A stretch of DNA of 64,000 nt from assembly GCF_030864355.1 (NCBI RefSeq), contig NC_083393.1, forward strand, positions 3,100,001 to 3,164,000, read 5' to 3'. Shown piece by piece: positions 20,327 to 31,195 of this stretch. The position numbers and the translations under genes were made by a program. The notes under the pieces are model-generated. The model did not search any database and was not told where the DNA came from. It worked only from the letters and a program-made list of their open reading frames with translations. Origin of the DNA: Cutaneotrichosporon cavernicola. Taxonomy: Eukaryota; Basidiomycota; Tremellomycetes; Trichosporonales; Trichosporonaceae. Position 1 is the stretch's first letter, and each line of letters opens with the position of its first letter.

Positions 20327-21051
20327 AGGGTGTAGCGGCTGGCGTGTGTGCCATCTCTATCCTGTCATCAGATTGAATGCATTGCGTATTTCACAGAGTA
20401 TATGGATTTTGTTATATGGTTGGGTTGGGTGTCAAGTGAGCACGTGAGTAAGGGCGATATGGGTGACGGAGATGGAAATGGCTTACGCATTGACAATATC
20501 TCACCCTTTGGGCTTTGGGTACAACCCATTGGAGGTTTTGGAGGAATTAGGGGGCTGTCTCGTGCCGGTCTGTGCAACTCTGACTTGGCTCTTGCTTCCA
20601 CCCCTCGCACCTCTTTGCATCACCTTGGTCACGCTAGTCAGGCCTCCCTCCTGCAGGCAAGGAAGGAGACAGTCCAGCCGATCCGGTCATAGTCGTCACT
20701 GATTCTGAGGCTCAAGTCCGCCTGTCGTTTATAGGTTTGACATTTGTCTCTTCATTCCACTCTCCCTGTGTGTTCTCCCATCCAGCTTGGCCAGCTGGCC
20801 TGGACCCCCACACACCTTCCTCCCTTCCTCCCTTCCTCCCTTCCTCCCTTCCTCCCTTCCTCATCCCCACACGGCCTAGGCTGAAGGGGCTGTGACATTC
20901 CGCAAAGACCTCTGCGCAACCCGTATAGCCTTGCACACACCCACACTCGTTTACACTTGGCTTCTTGCAGTTCATGACTCGTCGCCTCTAACAGAACACG
21001 TCTCCTCCATCCCCTTCTCTTCACCGAACCGCACAACGTACGCACATACGA
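20327..21051. other. Intergenic, promoter side of CSC1 homologue
   Basis: No gene seen. It contains the TTCCTCCC repeat listed separately and a CA-rich leader before ATG 21052. Confidence 0.5.
20817..20861. repeat. (TTCCTCCC)n tandem repeat
   Basis: About five and a half copies of the 8-mer TTCCTCCC, a homopyrimidine tract upstream of the CSC1-like gene. Confidence 0.9.
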
Positions 21052-24000
21052 ATGGACGCCCCCCGCCGGGACGGCGGCCATGTGTGGCAGTGCAACGAAG
21101 ATGATCGAAACTGGCCATGTTTGTGTCTCCTTGCTACCCCTCCACTATCTCACCCCTCTCCTCAGCCCTCCTCACCTTCTCTCTAGCCCCTTCCCTCAAC
21201 CTACCAACACCACCCACCACCACCCGCCTCCCCGTCTGATGATCCCCGCTGACACCAGCCAACTGGTTCACCCAGGACTGGTACCTCGCCTCCAAGGGGT
21301 ATTGGGACGAGCTTGCCAACCAGGGCATAATCAATCCCCCGTGGACAGTGTATGGTTCGCTCTGCGGCACCCCCACCTTCCCCTCAACGCGCATGGCTCA
21401 GTCGACATCCCCCTCGAACTCCGCAACAACCAACCTCGTTGCCTCACTTTTCACAGACCCCTCTTTAGCCCGCCCCGAGGCCACAGCTTCCTTTGTGGCG
21501 TCCTCGTTTTCGGCGAGCCCAACGGTTCCAGGCACCGTGGCAGTGTCCCTCAGCACATCTCCAACGGCACTGCCCTCACTCACAGCCACACAGACAGCCA
21601 CTAGCTCAGTCGCGTCACTTTCAACACAGGCCCCTTCCAATCCGGGGGTCACGCTATGGGACTATCAGGCGAAAGGCACGGTTGTCGCTGCGGCGGTCGC
21701 GATCGGCGTCGGAGCCCTCCTGTGGGGTCTCTGGGCGCTGTTCCGTCATCGTCTCAAGGCTGTCTACGCACCCCGCGCATGGTTCCTTCCTCCCGGGTAA
21801 GCCGTTATTGAATTTTGGGATAATCTGACTTCAGTTCGCGTCCGCCGCCGGGGACAATCGCGGCCACCCTTCTGCCCTTCCTCCACCTTCCTCCCCTCAA
21901 TGACCCCGTGTCTGAGGCACAGGTGATGGTCCACGTGGGTGCATCCGCCCTCGGTATCGCTGCTCTCACGGCCGTCGTCGGGGTCGGCATCCTGTTCCCG
22001 TTGTCTATCGCCAACGTTCCCCATCTGTTCTTGACGACGCCCCAGAATGAACGAGGGGGAAGGTTGGGTAGTCTCACAGACCTCTCCCTCTTGCGGCTCC
22101 TAAACGCCCGAGACCCACCCGATAGAAGGCTAGCGTTGAGGGCGTTCCTCGTCGCCGGCGATGTTGTGAACTCCACCTCAGCAATGGGCGGTTCCCGGAC
22201 GCGCCTGATCGTCATGCTTGTCCTCATGGCCGCCCTGTCCGTATGCGGAACGCTCTTTATCGTGTGGCGGACGTACTCCAAGCTCTCAGCTTACGCTATT
22301 CGCTTTGAAGATGCCAGCGAGGGACAGAGCATGGTTTTCATCCCAGCAGCTAAAGCACCAGCATGGCAGGGTCTCACAGAAACTGGTATCCGTCGACGAC
22401 TGATGCTGGGGCCGGGAGAAGAGGGGAGCGTTGCGGGCGTCTTCGCGATTGGCCGGTTCGATACGATCAAGGAGATGGTAAGGGAGCGCGTCCACGTCCT
22501 CGATGTCCTCGAGGAGGCCGAGTCGCTGTACATCAAATCATTCCAGGCCACTCCTGGCTCGTCTAAAAACATCTCTCCAGATTCCAACCGTCTCCTCTCG
22601 TCTCGTTTCTCTGACCTGATGGGCAGCACCTCGTCGTCTGGATCCTTAACCGGTCAACTTGCCGACTTTAATCCTCCGGGCCAGGGTGGTTCAGCGTTCT
22701 TAGAGGTAAGCCAGCGCCAGTCAGTCGTGCGGAGGTTAGGTAAATTCAGCGTGGGAGAGTCGGTTGTCCGTGATGAGGATGGCACGTTCGTACCTGTAAA
22801 CGAGCCCAAGCCTCCAAAGAACCTCGCCCCGGGTAAGAGACCCTCTCCCGAGGGCCTCACCCCCGCGGAGCGGTCCGCGAAAGATCTATTGGCTGCGCTT
22901 GAGGATAGCCAAAAGCGCGAGTCGTACATGACTCTCGCCTCCGATCTCACTTCGCCTCACACCACAACGGGATACCAACCACTCGCGTCCCGGCCTCAGT
23001 CGGCTTTAGACCCGTCCATGCTGGCAGATCTCAAGGCCAAAATTACTTGGTCACGCACCCGCCTGCGTAAGCTCAACGCGAACATCGACAAGGCGCAGCA
23101 GGAAGCAATGTACGAGGTAGCGATTGGGGAAGGTGCAACGGTCGGCTGGATCATCGTCGGCCGTGGCGTGACCTCGCTTCCATGCGCTCGGCAGCTTCGT
23201 GGGCGAACCAAGGAGGACATCCTGTGGGACAACCTTGCGGAGCCCGCCAGCCATCGCGATTTCTGGACCAATATCGCTGGCGTTTGCGGGGTTATCTCCG
23301 TTATCTGTCAGTAGAGGCGAAACTCCGCTGATAACAGTCATCCCGTTCATGTGCCTCGCTGTGGCGTCGGCACCGGGCTTCGCGCACTATCTCAGATTCC
23401 TCGAGAAGTTGGCTCGCAGTGACAGTTTCGGTACAGGTGTTGTTGAGAGCTTGGTTCCAGCTGTCGCCATCATTCTTATTCTGTTCACTGGCATCGCAAT
23501 CGTACAGCGTTAGTGGAAAGACCGACCGAATTGGTTCTCACGGCAGATTTGGCGACTCAGACCAGGGCTGCTTCGTACTCGGACCTGCGACTTCTGTCTG
23601 TAAAGGGGGTTACCTACCTTCTTGTGAGTTGCGAAGTCGGCAAAGCTGACAGCAGCTGGTGGTGGGGACCGTCTGGGTCATTGCCCTCGGGGCTATCCTT
23701 TACGGCATGGACGCCTACGCGGAGAACACTCATAAAGCACGCTCTGTGGGTGACGGGATCATGTTCATCGGTGAGCGTCAGCGACTAGCGTGAGCTCATG
23801 ACAGCTTGGCAAGGTGTGGTCCTGGTTATCATACTCTCCATTATTCTCCCAGGTATTGCCATCATTCAGCCTCGACGGCTGATCAACTGGGTCGTGAAGC
23901 GTCGCAACGTGGTTACTCCCCGCCAGCTCTTCCACAGTGAGTTGCTAGCTCAATTTCCCACCAGTCATGTTACTCACTGCCAGTCAACAAACCGCCAAAC

Positions 24001-24837
24001 TACAACCCTGCCATCGGCCTTGCGCCACTCCTCACCGGCATGTTCTATCATCTCGCTCTATGCGGAGTCTTCCCACTTATTTCAGTACCGGCCGTACTCC
24101 TCGCCTACCTCGCTCTCGTCTCGCATCAGTGGCTCACCACAAGAGTCCTGTGTGAAACCGGGGGTGGCATGTCAGACGGCTCTGCCGCTCTCTGGGTTGT
24201 CCGGCGGCTTGGCTGGTCCGTCGGTCTACAGCCTTTTGTCTTCGGTCTTGTCCTGCTCTCCCGACGAGAGTGGGCGCTCGGCGGAGTTGGCGTGGGCATC
24301 GCTGCCATCGCCGTCGTCGCATCTGAGCTCGTCACGGTCGCCACGTACCGTCGCCAACCGCCGGTGTGCTTCTCTGATGTCTCGTTAACCGATGACTCGG
24401 GGGCGTCCGATCAGGAGCGGGAGCCTACTCTCCACAGAAGAGTCGAGTCTGACCACTCGGCCCTAGCCCGCTTCCACGTCCTCCTACCAGGGCTTGGCCG
24501 CCTTCCCCCCGAAAATCCTCTACCGTTCCCAACGGACGCGATTGATGACTACGTCTCGACGGATCGTGCGATGCAAGCCAGGCCAGACGCGTCCGTGACC
24601 GACGCCTTCGCTACCAGGGATACCAGTGTGGTGGTAACGCCCCCAGCAGACGTCAGTCGTGGGCTCATCTACCCCCCTGAGCTGCTTGTACCTGCCCCAA
24701 CCGTGTGGCTTCCCTGTGGCGACGCCAATGTGGGACAACAGGAGGCCGACGCGCTTGCGGTCGAGGGCCTCACAGCCGCGGTGGACCCACAACCCGCCTC
24801 GCTGGCACCTGGCGCGCCGGTGGGCCCCAGCCCCTAA
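21052..24837 (+). CDS. CSC1/OSCA/TMEM63 family calcium-permeable stress-gated channel
   Basis: Proposed exons 21052-21118, 21259-21796, 21835-23306, 23338-23482, 23521-23623, 23656-23770, 23805-23936, 23984-24837 (1141 aa). After a Ser/Thr-rich N-terminal segment come TM helices (GTVVAAAVAIGVGALLWGLW; ASALGIAALTAVVGVGILF), a cytosolic domain ending DILWDNLAEPASHRDFW, the typical linker before the channel core, and further TMs (VPAVAIILIL, VVGTVWVIALGAILYG, VVLVIILSIILPGIAII and others). The C-terminal tail is about 150 aa. The family conducts cations on osmotic or mechanical stress at the plasma membrane. The 23482/23521 junction (donor GTTCAC) is weak: the frame must shift there but no good donor exists. 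Two other introns are 31-38 nt. Confidence 0.78.
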
Positions 24838-25346
24838 TCTTGCCTTAGCAATGAGTACTCTAGCCTGTAATTTTTCTAGCGGATTTTATAGTTCTCAAGA
24901 GATGGCCTTGGCCATGTGTTTGTCCACGTTCATCCGTGATCCGGTAGTAAACAGTGAACAAAAGGTGAAGAGGCGAAGTGAAACTGTTGTTAAGTAGTGC
25001 ACCGGAGGCTCTCACCAGAGCTCAGGTTGGAAGGGATACGGTACGCCAAGTACATCGTTGCAGATGGGTAGCCTCTCCAAACTCGTGTCTTTGAAGGGGT
25101 GGTGGGTGATTGGGATTGCGACGTTGAGATGTCAGCTATCATCTTGGCTGTACGGCAGCCTGTATCGTCACCCCTAAAGTAAGAACGTATTAGGATTCCC
25201 TATTAGGATCTGCACCTCCTGACCTAGGAATTTTCAGAGAGTGGGGCAGTTCACTATATTCCAATGTATTTGCTTCCGCTCACTTCGGTCGCCACCTAAC
25301 GCGCTCTGACGCGTCACATCACGGTTACCATCACACCAACCGAACC
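24838..25346. other. Intergenic, nothing recognised
   Basis: 3' flank of the CSC1 homologue and promoter of GRASP. No gene or repeat seen. Confidence 0.5.
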
Positions 25347-26550
25347 ATGGGCCAGACCTCGTCGACGGCAACACCAACAACGCTCCCCGAGTTTGCGCTG
25401 CACTGCCTGCGCGTGGCGGATGCGTCGCCAGCCGATGGCCTTATCGAGCCCTTCTTCGACTACCTCATCGGCGTGGATGCTGCGAGCTCGGTGCCGACCA
25501 ACGTGCAGGCCACGATGGCCGTGCCCACGCCTGCGGAACTCGCGCGGGTGCTCGAGGAGAACGAGGGGATACCGATCCGACTGACGGTGTATAATGCCAA
25601 GACACAGCGGGTTAGAGGTGGGTGCGGCGTCAATGCAGCGAACCGACCGAGGTGGACTGTGCAACGGGATCGCGAGGGCGAGGGCGAGTCACAAATGCTG
25701 GACGCCGCTGTCTCGCCTCCAAGCGTGTCAGATGGCGCTGCTAGTATGGCTACTGGTCAGCTGGTAACATCCCCAACTAGCTGGCTCGTGTCTGACCTCG
25801 CCGTCCCTTCCCCCACTTGCCCCTTCCTTCCCACCCTTCCATCCTATGCGCAGACTGACCCCAGACGTCACGCTTACCCCCTCGCGCGACTGGCATGCAG
25901 GGAGCGGCAAGGCGCGCGCGTCGCTCCTCGGCCTGAGCGTGCGCCTGTGCAACCCCGCTGCGGCGCTCGAGAGCGTGTGGCACATCCTCGAGGTGCTTGA
26001 GGGTTCTCCAGCTGAGGTGGGTAACAACTAGGCTCAAGAGCTGAGCACACCATTCCATCGCAGCGAGGGGCCCTGGAAGCTACTGGCCTCGCACGACAGC
26101 TGACACCAGATGGCGGGCCTCGTGCCGTTCGGTGACTGGGTCTGCGGATGGGCGGGCGGGCCACTGAACGGGGAGAGCGCGTTCCACGACCTCGTCGAGT
26201 CGCACGTCGACAAGCCGCTGCGGCTCTACGTATACTCGGCCGACTTGGAGTACGTACCGCACTTGCAGCTACCAGGGATGAAAGAGCTGACAGCAGCAAC
26301 CTCCGGGAAGTCGTGGTCATTCCGAACGAGAAGTGGGGAGGGTCAGGCCTGCTCGGCTGTGGTGTTGGGTGAGTCTCTGCTTCATCTCGTCATTGTCAAC
26401 TGCCGTGAGGCCGCATCCTGCCGTGCTTGGCGTGATCCATGCGGTGCTGATGCCAGGTACGGTATCTTGCACCGCATACCTCGACCTGCGACACCACCAA
26501 GCGAGTACCTTGGGCATACGCAGCCGCGCGCCGATGTGGGCCGGGCTTGA
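25347..26550 (+). CDS. GRH1: GRASP family Golgi reassembly-stacking protein
   Basis: Exons 25347-25617, 25865-26016, 26110-26249, 26297-26368, 26457-26550; 242 aa. Starts MGQTSS, giving a Gly2 that could be myristoylated. Two PDZ-like GRASP subdomains: first with VTLTPSRDWHAGSGKARASL and SPAEMAGLVPFGDWVCGWAG, second with NLREVVVIPNEKWGGSGLLG and GYGILHRIP. GRASPs tether Golgi/ER-exit membranes and take part in unconventional secretion. The protein stops soon after the second PDZ, so the usual Ser/Pro-rich C-terminal region is almost absent. Whether the true end is longer through a missed intron is open. Confidence 0.88.
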
Positions 26551-27387
26551 GTTATTGAGGGAGAGACTAGATGTGTGTATGCATAGCGATGAATTGTGCC
26601 ATTACCAAACATTTCCCGTCATCTATGTCGCCTACGCAGGCAGTGGTGCCTGAGATACAGGTGGTGCATGCCGCGGCCCGGCTTTGGACCTAGTTGGTGT
26701 AACCTTTGTGCACCAAAGTCGTACGAGATGCTGTACATGGCGTGCATGCATGCATCCATAGCGAGCAATGAACCTTCCCGATAGGGTGGTTTAGAGGTCA
26801 TCAGATGCACTGGGTATGCCGTAAAGAGGATGTTGGATGGTGTGGACTGGAGGACCACGCGCCGTGGGATTTGATTCCAGTCGCGCCTCGCCTTGGTTCG
26901 GGCCAACCAAACATCCACACTCACCACATCCACCTCCGATCCATCATCTCCCATTTTCTCCACTACTCTCCATAGCGCTAAGCGACACTTCGACCCTCTT
27001 GCGATCGTGGGTCTCTGAAAGCTTGCAGGCAAGCCCAACCCCCTGGGCCGACGCGCCACCGCCACCGCGCCTCCCTGTCCCGTCCGTTGATCATCACTCC
27101 GCTCGCTTGTCGAGAGGAGCAATGGTGCGTCCATCCCTTCGCCACCCATCCCTCCTCCATCTACCCCTTCTTATACTGGAAGCGCGATGCCCGCGCTCCC
27201 CCTCATTGCACACTTTCGCCCTTTCCTCAACCTCACACCGTCGTTCTCCCCAGTCCTCCCTCCGTGCGCGCATCCTCAACACGCTCACCAACCTGCCCAC
27301 TCTTCCTTCACCACCTCTCCCTCCCACCCCTACCCTTCCGCCCAGGCCACCCACCCTCCCCTCCTCACTAACGCCCAGTCGTACAAT
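26551..27387. other. Intergenic, 5' region of KIC1
   Basis: 837 nt without a supported gene. The last 450 nt are pyrimidine-rich (CCACC, CTCC runs), as expected of a long 5' leader. Confidence 0.5.
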
Positions 27388-29315
27388 ATGGCCGGCCAGG
27401 GGCCCGACCCCGAGATCTTCTACGTCAAGCAGAACCGGATCGGTTCGTCACAGCTTGCACAGTCCACTAACAATAGGCAAGGGAAGCTTTGGCGAGGTGT
27501 ATCGCGGGTGAGCGTGTTCTGGGCTGCGCGAAGCATGCCCATTCAGATTACAGCCTTCAGAGTTGACCCAAGATATGAACGCAGCACAACACTCCCCGTC
27601 GCCATCAAGATCATCGATCTCGAAAGCGCCGAAGACGAAATTGACGACATTCAACAGGAGATCCAGATCCTAGGGCAGCTAGACTCGGACCACATCACTC
27701 GGTGGGCTGCACACGTTGTAGCCGATGCCACTGCTGACACACAGCTACTATGGCTCGTTCCTCAAAGGGTCGAACCTGTGGATCATCATGGAGTACTGCG
27801 CCGGCGGGTCCTGCTCCGATTTAGTAAGCCCTCAATGACGTGCACCTCTGACACGCAGATGAAAGCGGGCGTGTTTAAGGAGGAGTACATTGCGATCCTG
27901 CTGCGCGAGCTGCTCAAGGGCCTCGAGTACCTCCACGGCGAGGGCAAGCTGCACCGTGACATCAAGGGTGTGTTGCGTCATGCGTCACTGAACAGTCGCC
28001 AGGAGACGTACTGACCCCAGCCGCAAACATCCTCCTTACGTCTGGTGGTGATGGTGAGCTTCAGCGCTTGGGTCACAGCTGACAGCAGTCAAGCTCGCGG
28101 ACTTTGGCGTGTCGGGCCAGCTCACGGCGACGATGACCAAGAAGAACACATTCGTTGGCACGCCGTACTGGATGTCGCCCGAGGTCATCAAGCAGTCGGG
28201 CTATGACCACAAGGCGGACATCTGGAGCCTGGGCATCACGGCGATCGAGCTCGCTGAGGGCGAGCCTCCATACGCCAGCTTGCACCCGATGAAGGTGCTC
28301 TTCCTCATCCCGAAGAACCAACCGCCAGAGCTGAGCGAGCGCTTCTCCAAACCGTTCCGCGACTTTGTGAATCTGTGTTTACAGCGCGATCCACGCATGC
28401 GCCCGTCGGCAAAGGAGCTTCTCAAACACAAGTTTATCAAGACGGCCAGAAAGGCGGGGTACCTCACAGAGCTTATCGAAAGGCACGAAAAGTGGAAGAA
28501 CGAAGGCGGTGCCAAGCCAGATGAGGCCGCGCGCGACATGGGACCAGAAGAGCCGGGGTTTGGGCCTGCCGATGACGGGATGTGGGACTGTGAGTTGGTA
28601 GAGATACGAAGCTGACGATAGTCGGCACGATCAGGAATGCCCTTCCCGCGACCGTCTCGCGTGCATCACGGCCGCTGCCAGAGCCTGGAGCGATGCCCAG
28701 TGCACCGTCCCCCGTCCTTGCCGGTTCGATGAGCTCGCAACAGCAGATGCCGTACCAGCCGCCGGGCATCGAGTACTACTCGGACACAATGCAGCGCGCC
28801 GTGCCACAGCAGCGTGCGCCTCTCGACGTGGACCCCATGGCGCAGATGGCGCAGGCGCACCCCTCCCAAGCGCACCCATCCCATCCACCACACCCGGTCC
28901 ACCCCCACCCCCATCCGCATCCGCACCCGCACCCGCAGCCGCCGGCCGGCTCGCTCCACGCTATTCCCCCTGCGCACCTCGACCACATGGACCATCTTCA
29001 GCAAGCCCAGCACATGCCGCCACATCTCATGCCGGATCCATTAGACGACGACGAGGACAGCATGCTCGACAACGTCATCGTGCCTGCGATTGGGAGTGTG
29101 AGTGCGAGCGATGACGCAGAACCCTCCACGCAACCCTTGAACAAGACTGACTCCAGCTCGTGGCCCGCATACCTAACGACGAGGCAGCGCGTGTTGTGCT
29201 GGATCGCCTGCGCCAGGCATTCGAGGCTGCAGAGCGTCAGATTCCTGGTGTAACGTCTGCGTTCGTGCTCGAGATCGTGGAGAACGTTGAGCAGGTCGAC
29301 GAGAGCGGAGTATAA
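27388..29315 (+). CDS. KIC1: Ste20/germinal-centre kinase KIC1 (MST3/4-like)
   Basis: Nine exons: 27388-27442, 27477-27507, 27561-27701, 27745-27823, 27859-27967, 28021-28053, 28089-28589, 28622-29097, 29157-29315; 527 aa. The N-terminal kinase has the Gly loop [20 protein letters not shown] with the catalytic Lys, [19 protein letters not shown] and the GCK-III signature [20 protein letters not shown]. The C-terminal half holds a His/Pro repeat ([12 protein letters not shown]) and an acidic segment, then a short conserved end (about residues 475-527). In Cryptococcus and yeasts the orthologue acts in the RAM/MOR pathway with Mob2-Cbk1 in polarity and cell separation. The 34-nt first intron uses donor GTTCGT. 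Confidence 0.93.
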
Positions 29316-29738
29316 TGGCAGTCAAGGACGAGGTTGTACTGCGGATGCAGTGGTTGCGTCTGCGACGTGTGTGGTGGGAGACCGCTGACGTTCCGTACAT
29401 GTCACTAACCCCCGCATCGCAGCTGAGACCCTGCTGATTCCGTGACTCGACCGGCCGCGGGCCGTGTTTGGTGAAAGGAATGTCTTTGCGATTCTTGAGA
29501 GTATATGTACTTGGGATTTATTCTGCGCCGGCTCACCATTGCCGACGAGCTGGTCATGTACTGCGGAGAATCGCGCACTCGGCAGTTTGCTTGGTGCGAT
29601 GCGAGATGTGCCAGGATCCGGGACTCCGTTTGGGGAAACTATGGATCTAGGATGCCGTGCTTCGAGCTATGTGCGCGGCCGCCAAGTACCTTTTGGCATC
29701 CAAGAGAAAAATGGTACAGGGTGGGCAATGATATGCAT
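29316..29738. other. Intergenic between convergent genes
   Basis: 3' flanks of KIC1 (plus) and the NKAP homologue (minus). Nothing else seen. Confidence 0.5.
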
Positions 29739-31195
29739 CTATCTACGCCTATCGCGCTCCCTCTCCCTCTCCCTCTCGCGCTCCCGATCAAGCCGCTCCT
29801 CGACCTGCAACCGCTCATCAACCATCTCGCGGAACTGGGAGATGATAGCCCCCTCCCGAGCCTGCGCCTGATCGCGCTGGGCGACCAGAGCCGCCCGCTT
29901 CTCCTCGGCACTCACGACCTGGGCTTCCTTGCGCTGTCGAACCGCGTTCATACGCTGGTGCCGCGATCCACTCATCACGAAACCCGCAGCTTCGTAGGAT
30001 GCAATCTTGGCTGGGTCGAGGCCGATTTCGCCGCGGCGCGGAATACGTTCGCCCTTCTGTACAAAGGCCGCCATGGCTGCCCCTTCACCTGGGAGGAGGC
30101 GGGCGTACCTGGTGTCAGAGGAAGGAAAAGAGAGGTGGAATTATGTAGGGTGGCCTCCGGAAAAGCCGGACATCGGGAGGCACCGAAACAAGCACCCCCC
30201 TGCACAGCGCCCCGCGTTAGAATTTACGCGACCGCGTCCGCACAAGATAAAAGGAAAGTCAGGAAGGAGAAGAAAGACTCACGCATCACGGTCCACCTGC
30301 ACATCGTACTCTGCTGGGGCGACTGGTCCGACTTCCGGCTCGTCGTGCTCCACCCTGGTGAGACTCGCGCTCCTCTCCCTCTCCCTCTCCCTCTCCCGGC
30401 GCTCACGACGCTTCCTCCGCCTCCTCCGGCGCTCATACTCGTCCTCACTATCGTCCGTCTCGGACGCGTACCGCCTCGACCGCCGTTTCGTCGATTTCAC
30501 CGGTTCACTTTTTTGTCAGCCGGATAGTAGGGGTACACGGAGACGTACGGGCTTCCTGTCGGCTGGGTCGGCGAGGGAGGCCAGATATCGACCTCTGCCG
30601 CTTCGCGCTGTTGTCGCCGTCTAATGTCAACATCACCACACGGCTAGGTTATTGCTCACTCTTCGAGGTTGTTCGAGTTCGAGTTTGGACGCTCGTCGCG
30701 CCGCTTCCTCTCTTCTTTGGGTTGCCATGGTGGAAGGCCGAGGGGCGGCCCACCGTCAAAACCTAGGCGGATGGGTGGGCCTGCAACAGGCGCGGGCGCA
30801 TACGAAGGGGATGCGCGGCGAGAATGGTCTCGCGAGCGCGACCGGTCCCACCTATCCCTCCGGGCATCACGCCAACCGTCGCCAGAACGATCACTATCCC
30901 TCCGGGCATCTCGCCGACCATCTCCAGAACGGTCACGACCGCGGTCGCGGTCCTCTCGGCGGTCGTGTCGGTCAGACCGGTCTCGATCTTGCTCCCTGCG
31001 GCCGCGGGCGTCGGACACGCCGCTCATCATGGGTTCAGCTTGTGTTTGCTGCGCTCGTCCCCGGATCCGAAGGCCGCGGTGGACATCCCGTGCTGGACCC
31101 GGACCTGGACTGGGATTGCGTTCACGTTCATTTTCACGCTCACGCTCACGTTCCCTGGGAACGAGGCCGAGACGCGAGGGATGGACGGAAGCCAT
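29739..31195 (-). CDS. NKAP-like spliceosome-associated protein
   Basis: Exons 31195-30660, 30620-30549, 30507-30283, 30108-29739; 400 aa. The start is ATG 31195 ([20 protein letters not shown]); an in-frame ATG at 31264 is less likely. The N-terminal two thirds are Arg/Ser/Glu/Asp-rich (RS-like), with [17 protein letters not shown] matching the short conserved motif of NKAP. The conserved C-terminal SynMuv-type domain has [30 protein letters not shown] and [23 protein letters not shown] homologues associate with the spliceosome and RNA and bear on splicing and transcription. The second intron ends in AAG after CTGAC. Its two halves look like separate reading frames until the introns are removed. 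Confidence 0.85.

Noticed and set aside
26041..26109. Extra GRASP exon (reading RGALEATGLARQLTP)
   Set aside because: Skipping it gives SPAEMAGLVPFGDW, the expected PDZ sequence; including it inserts a non-conserved peptide.
26837..27511. 224-codon plus-strand frame before KIC1
   Set aside because: Low-complexity Pro/Leu/Ser/Thr translation of a CT-rich leader that runs into the kinase exon in the wrong frame.
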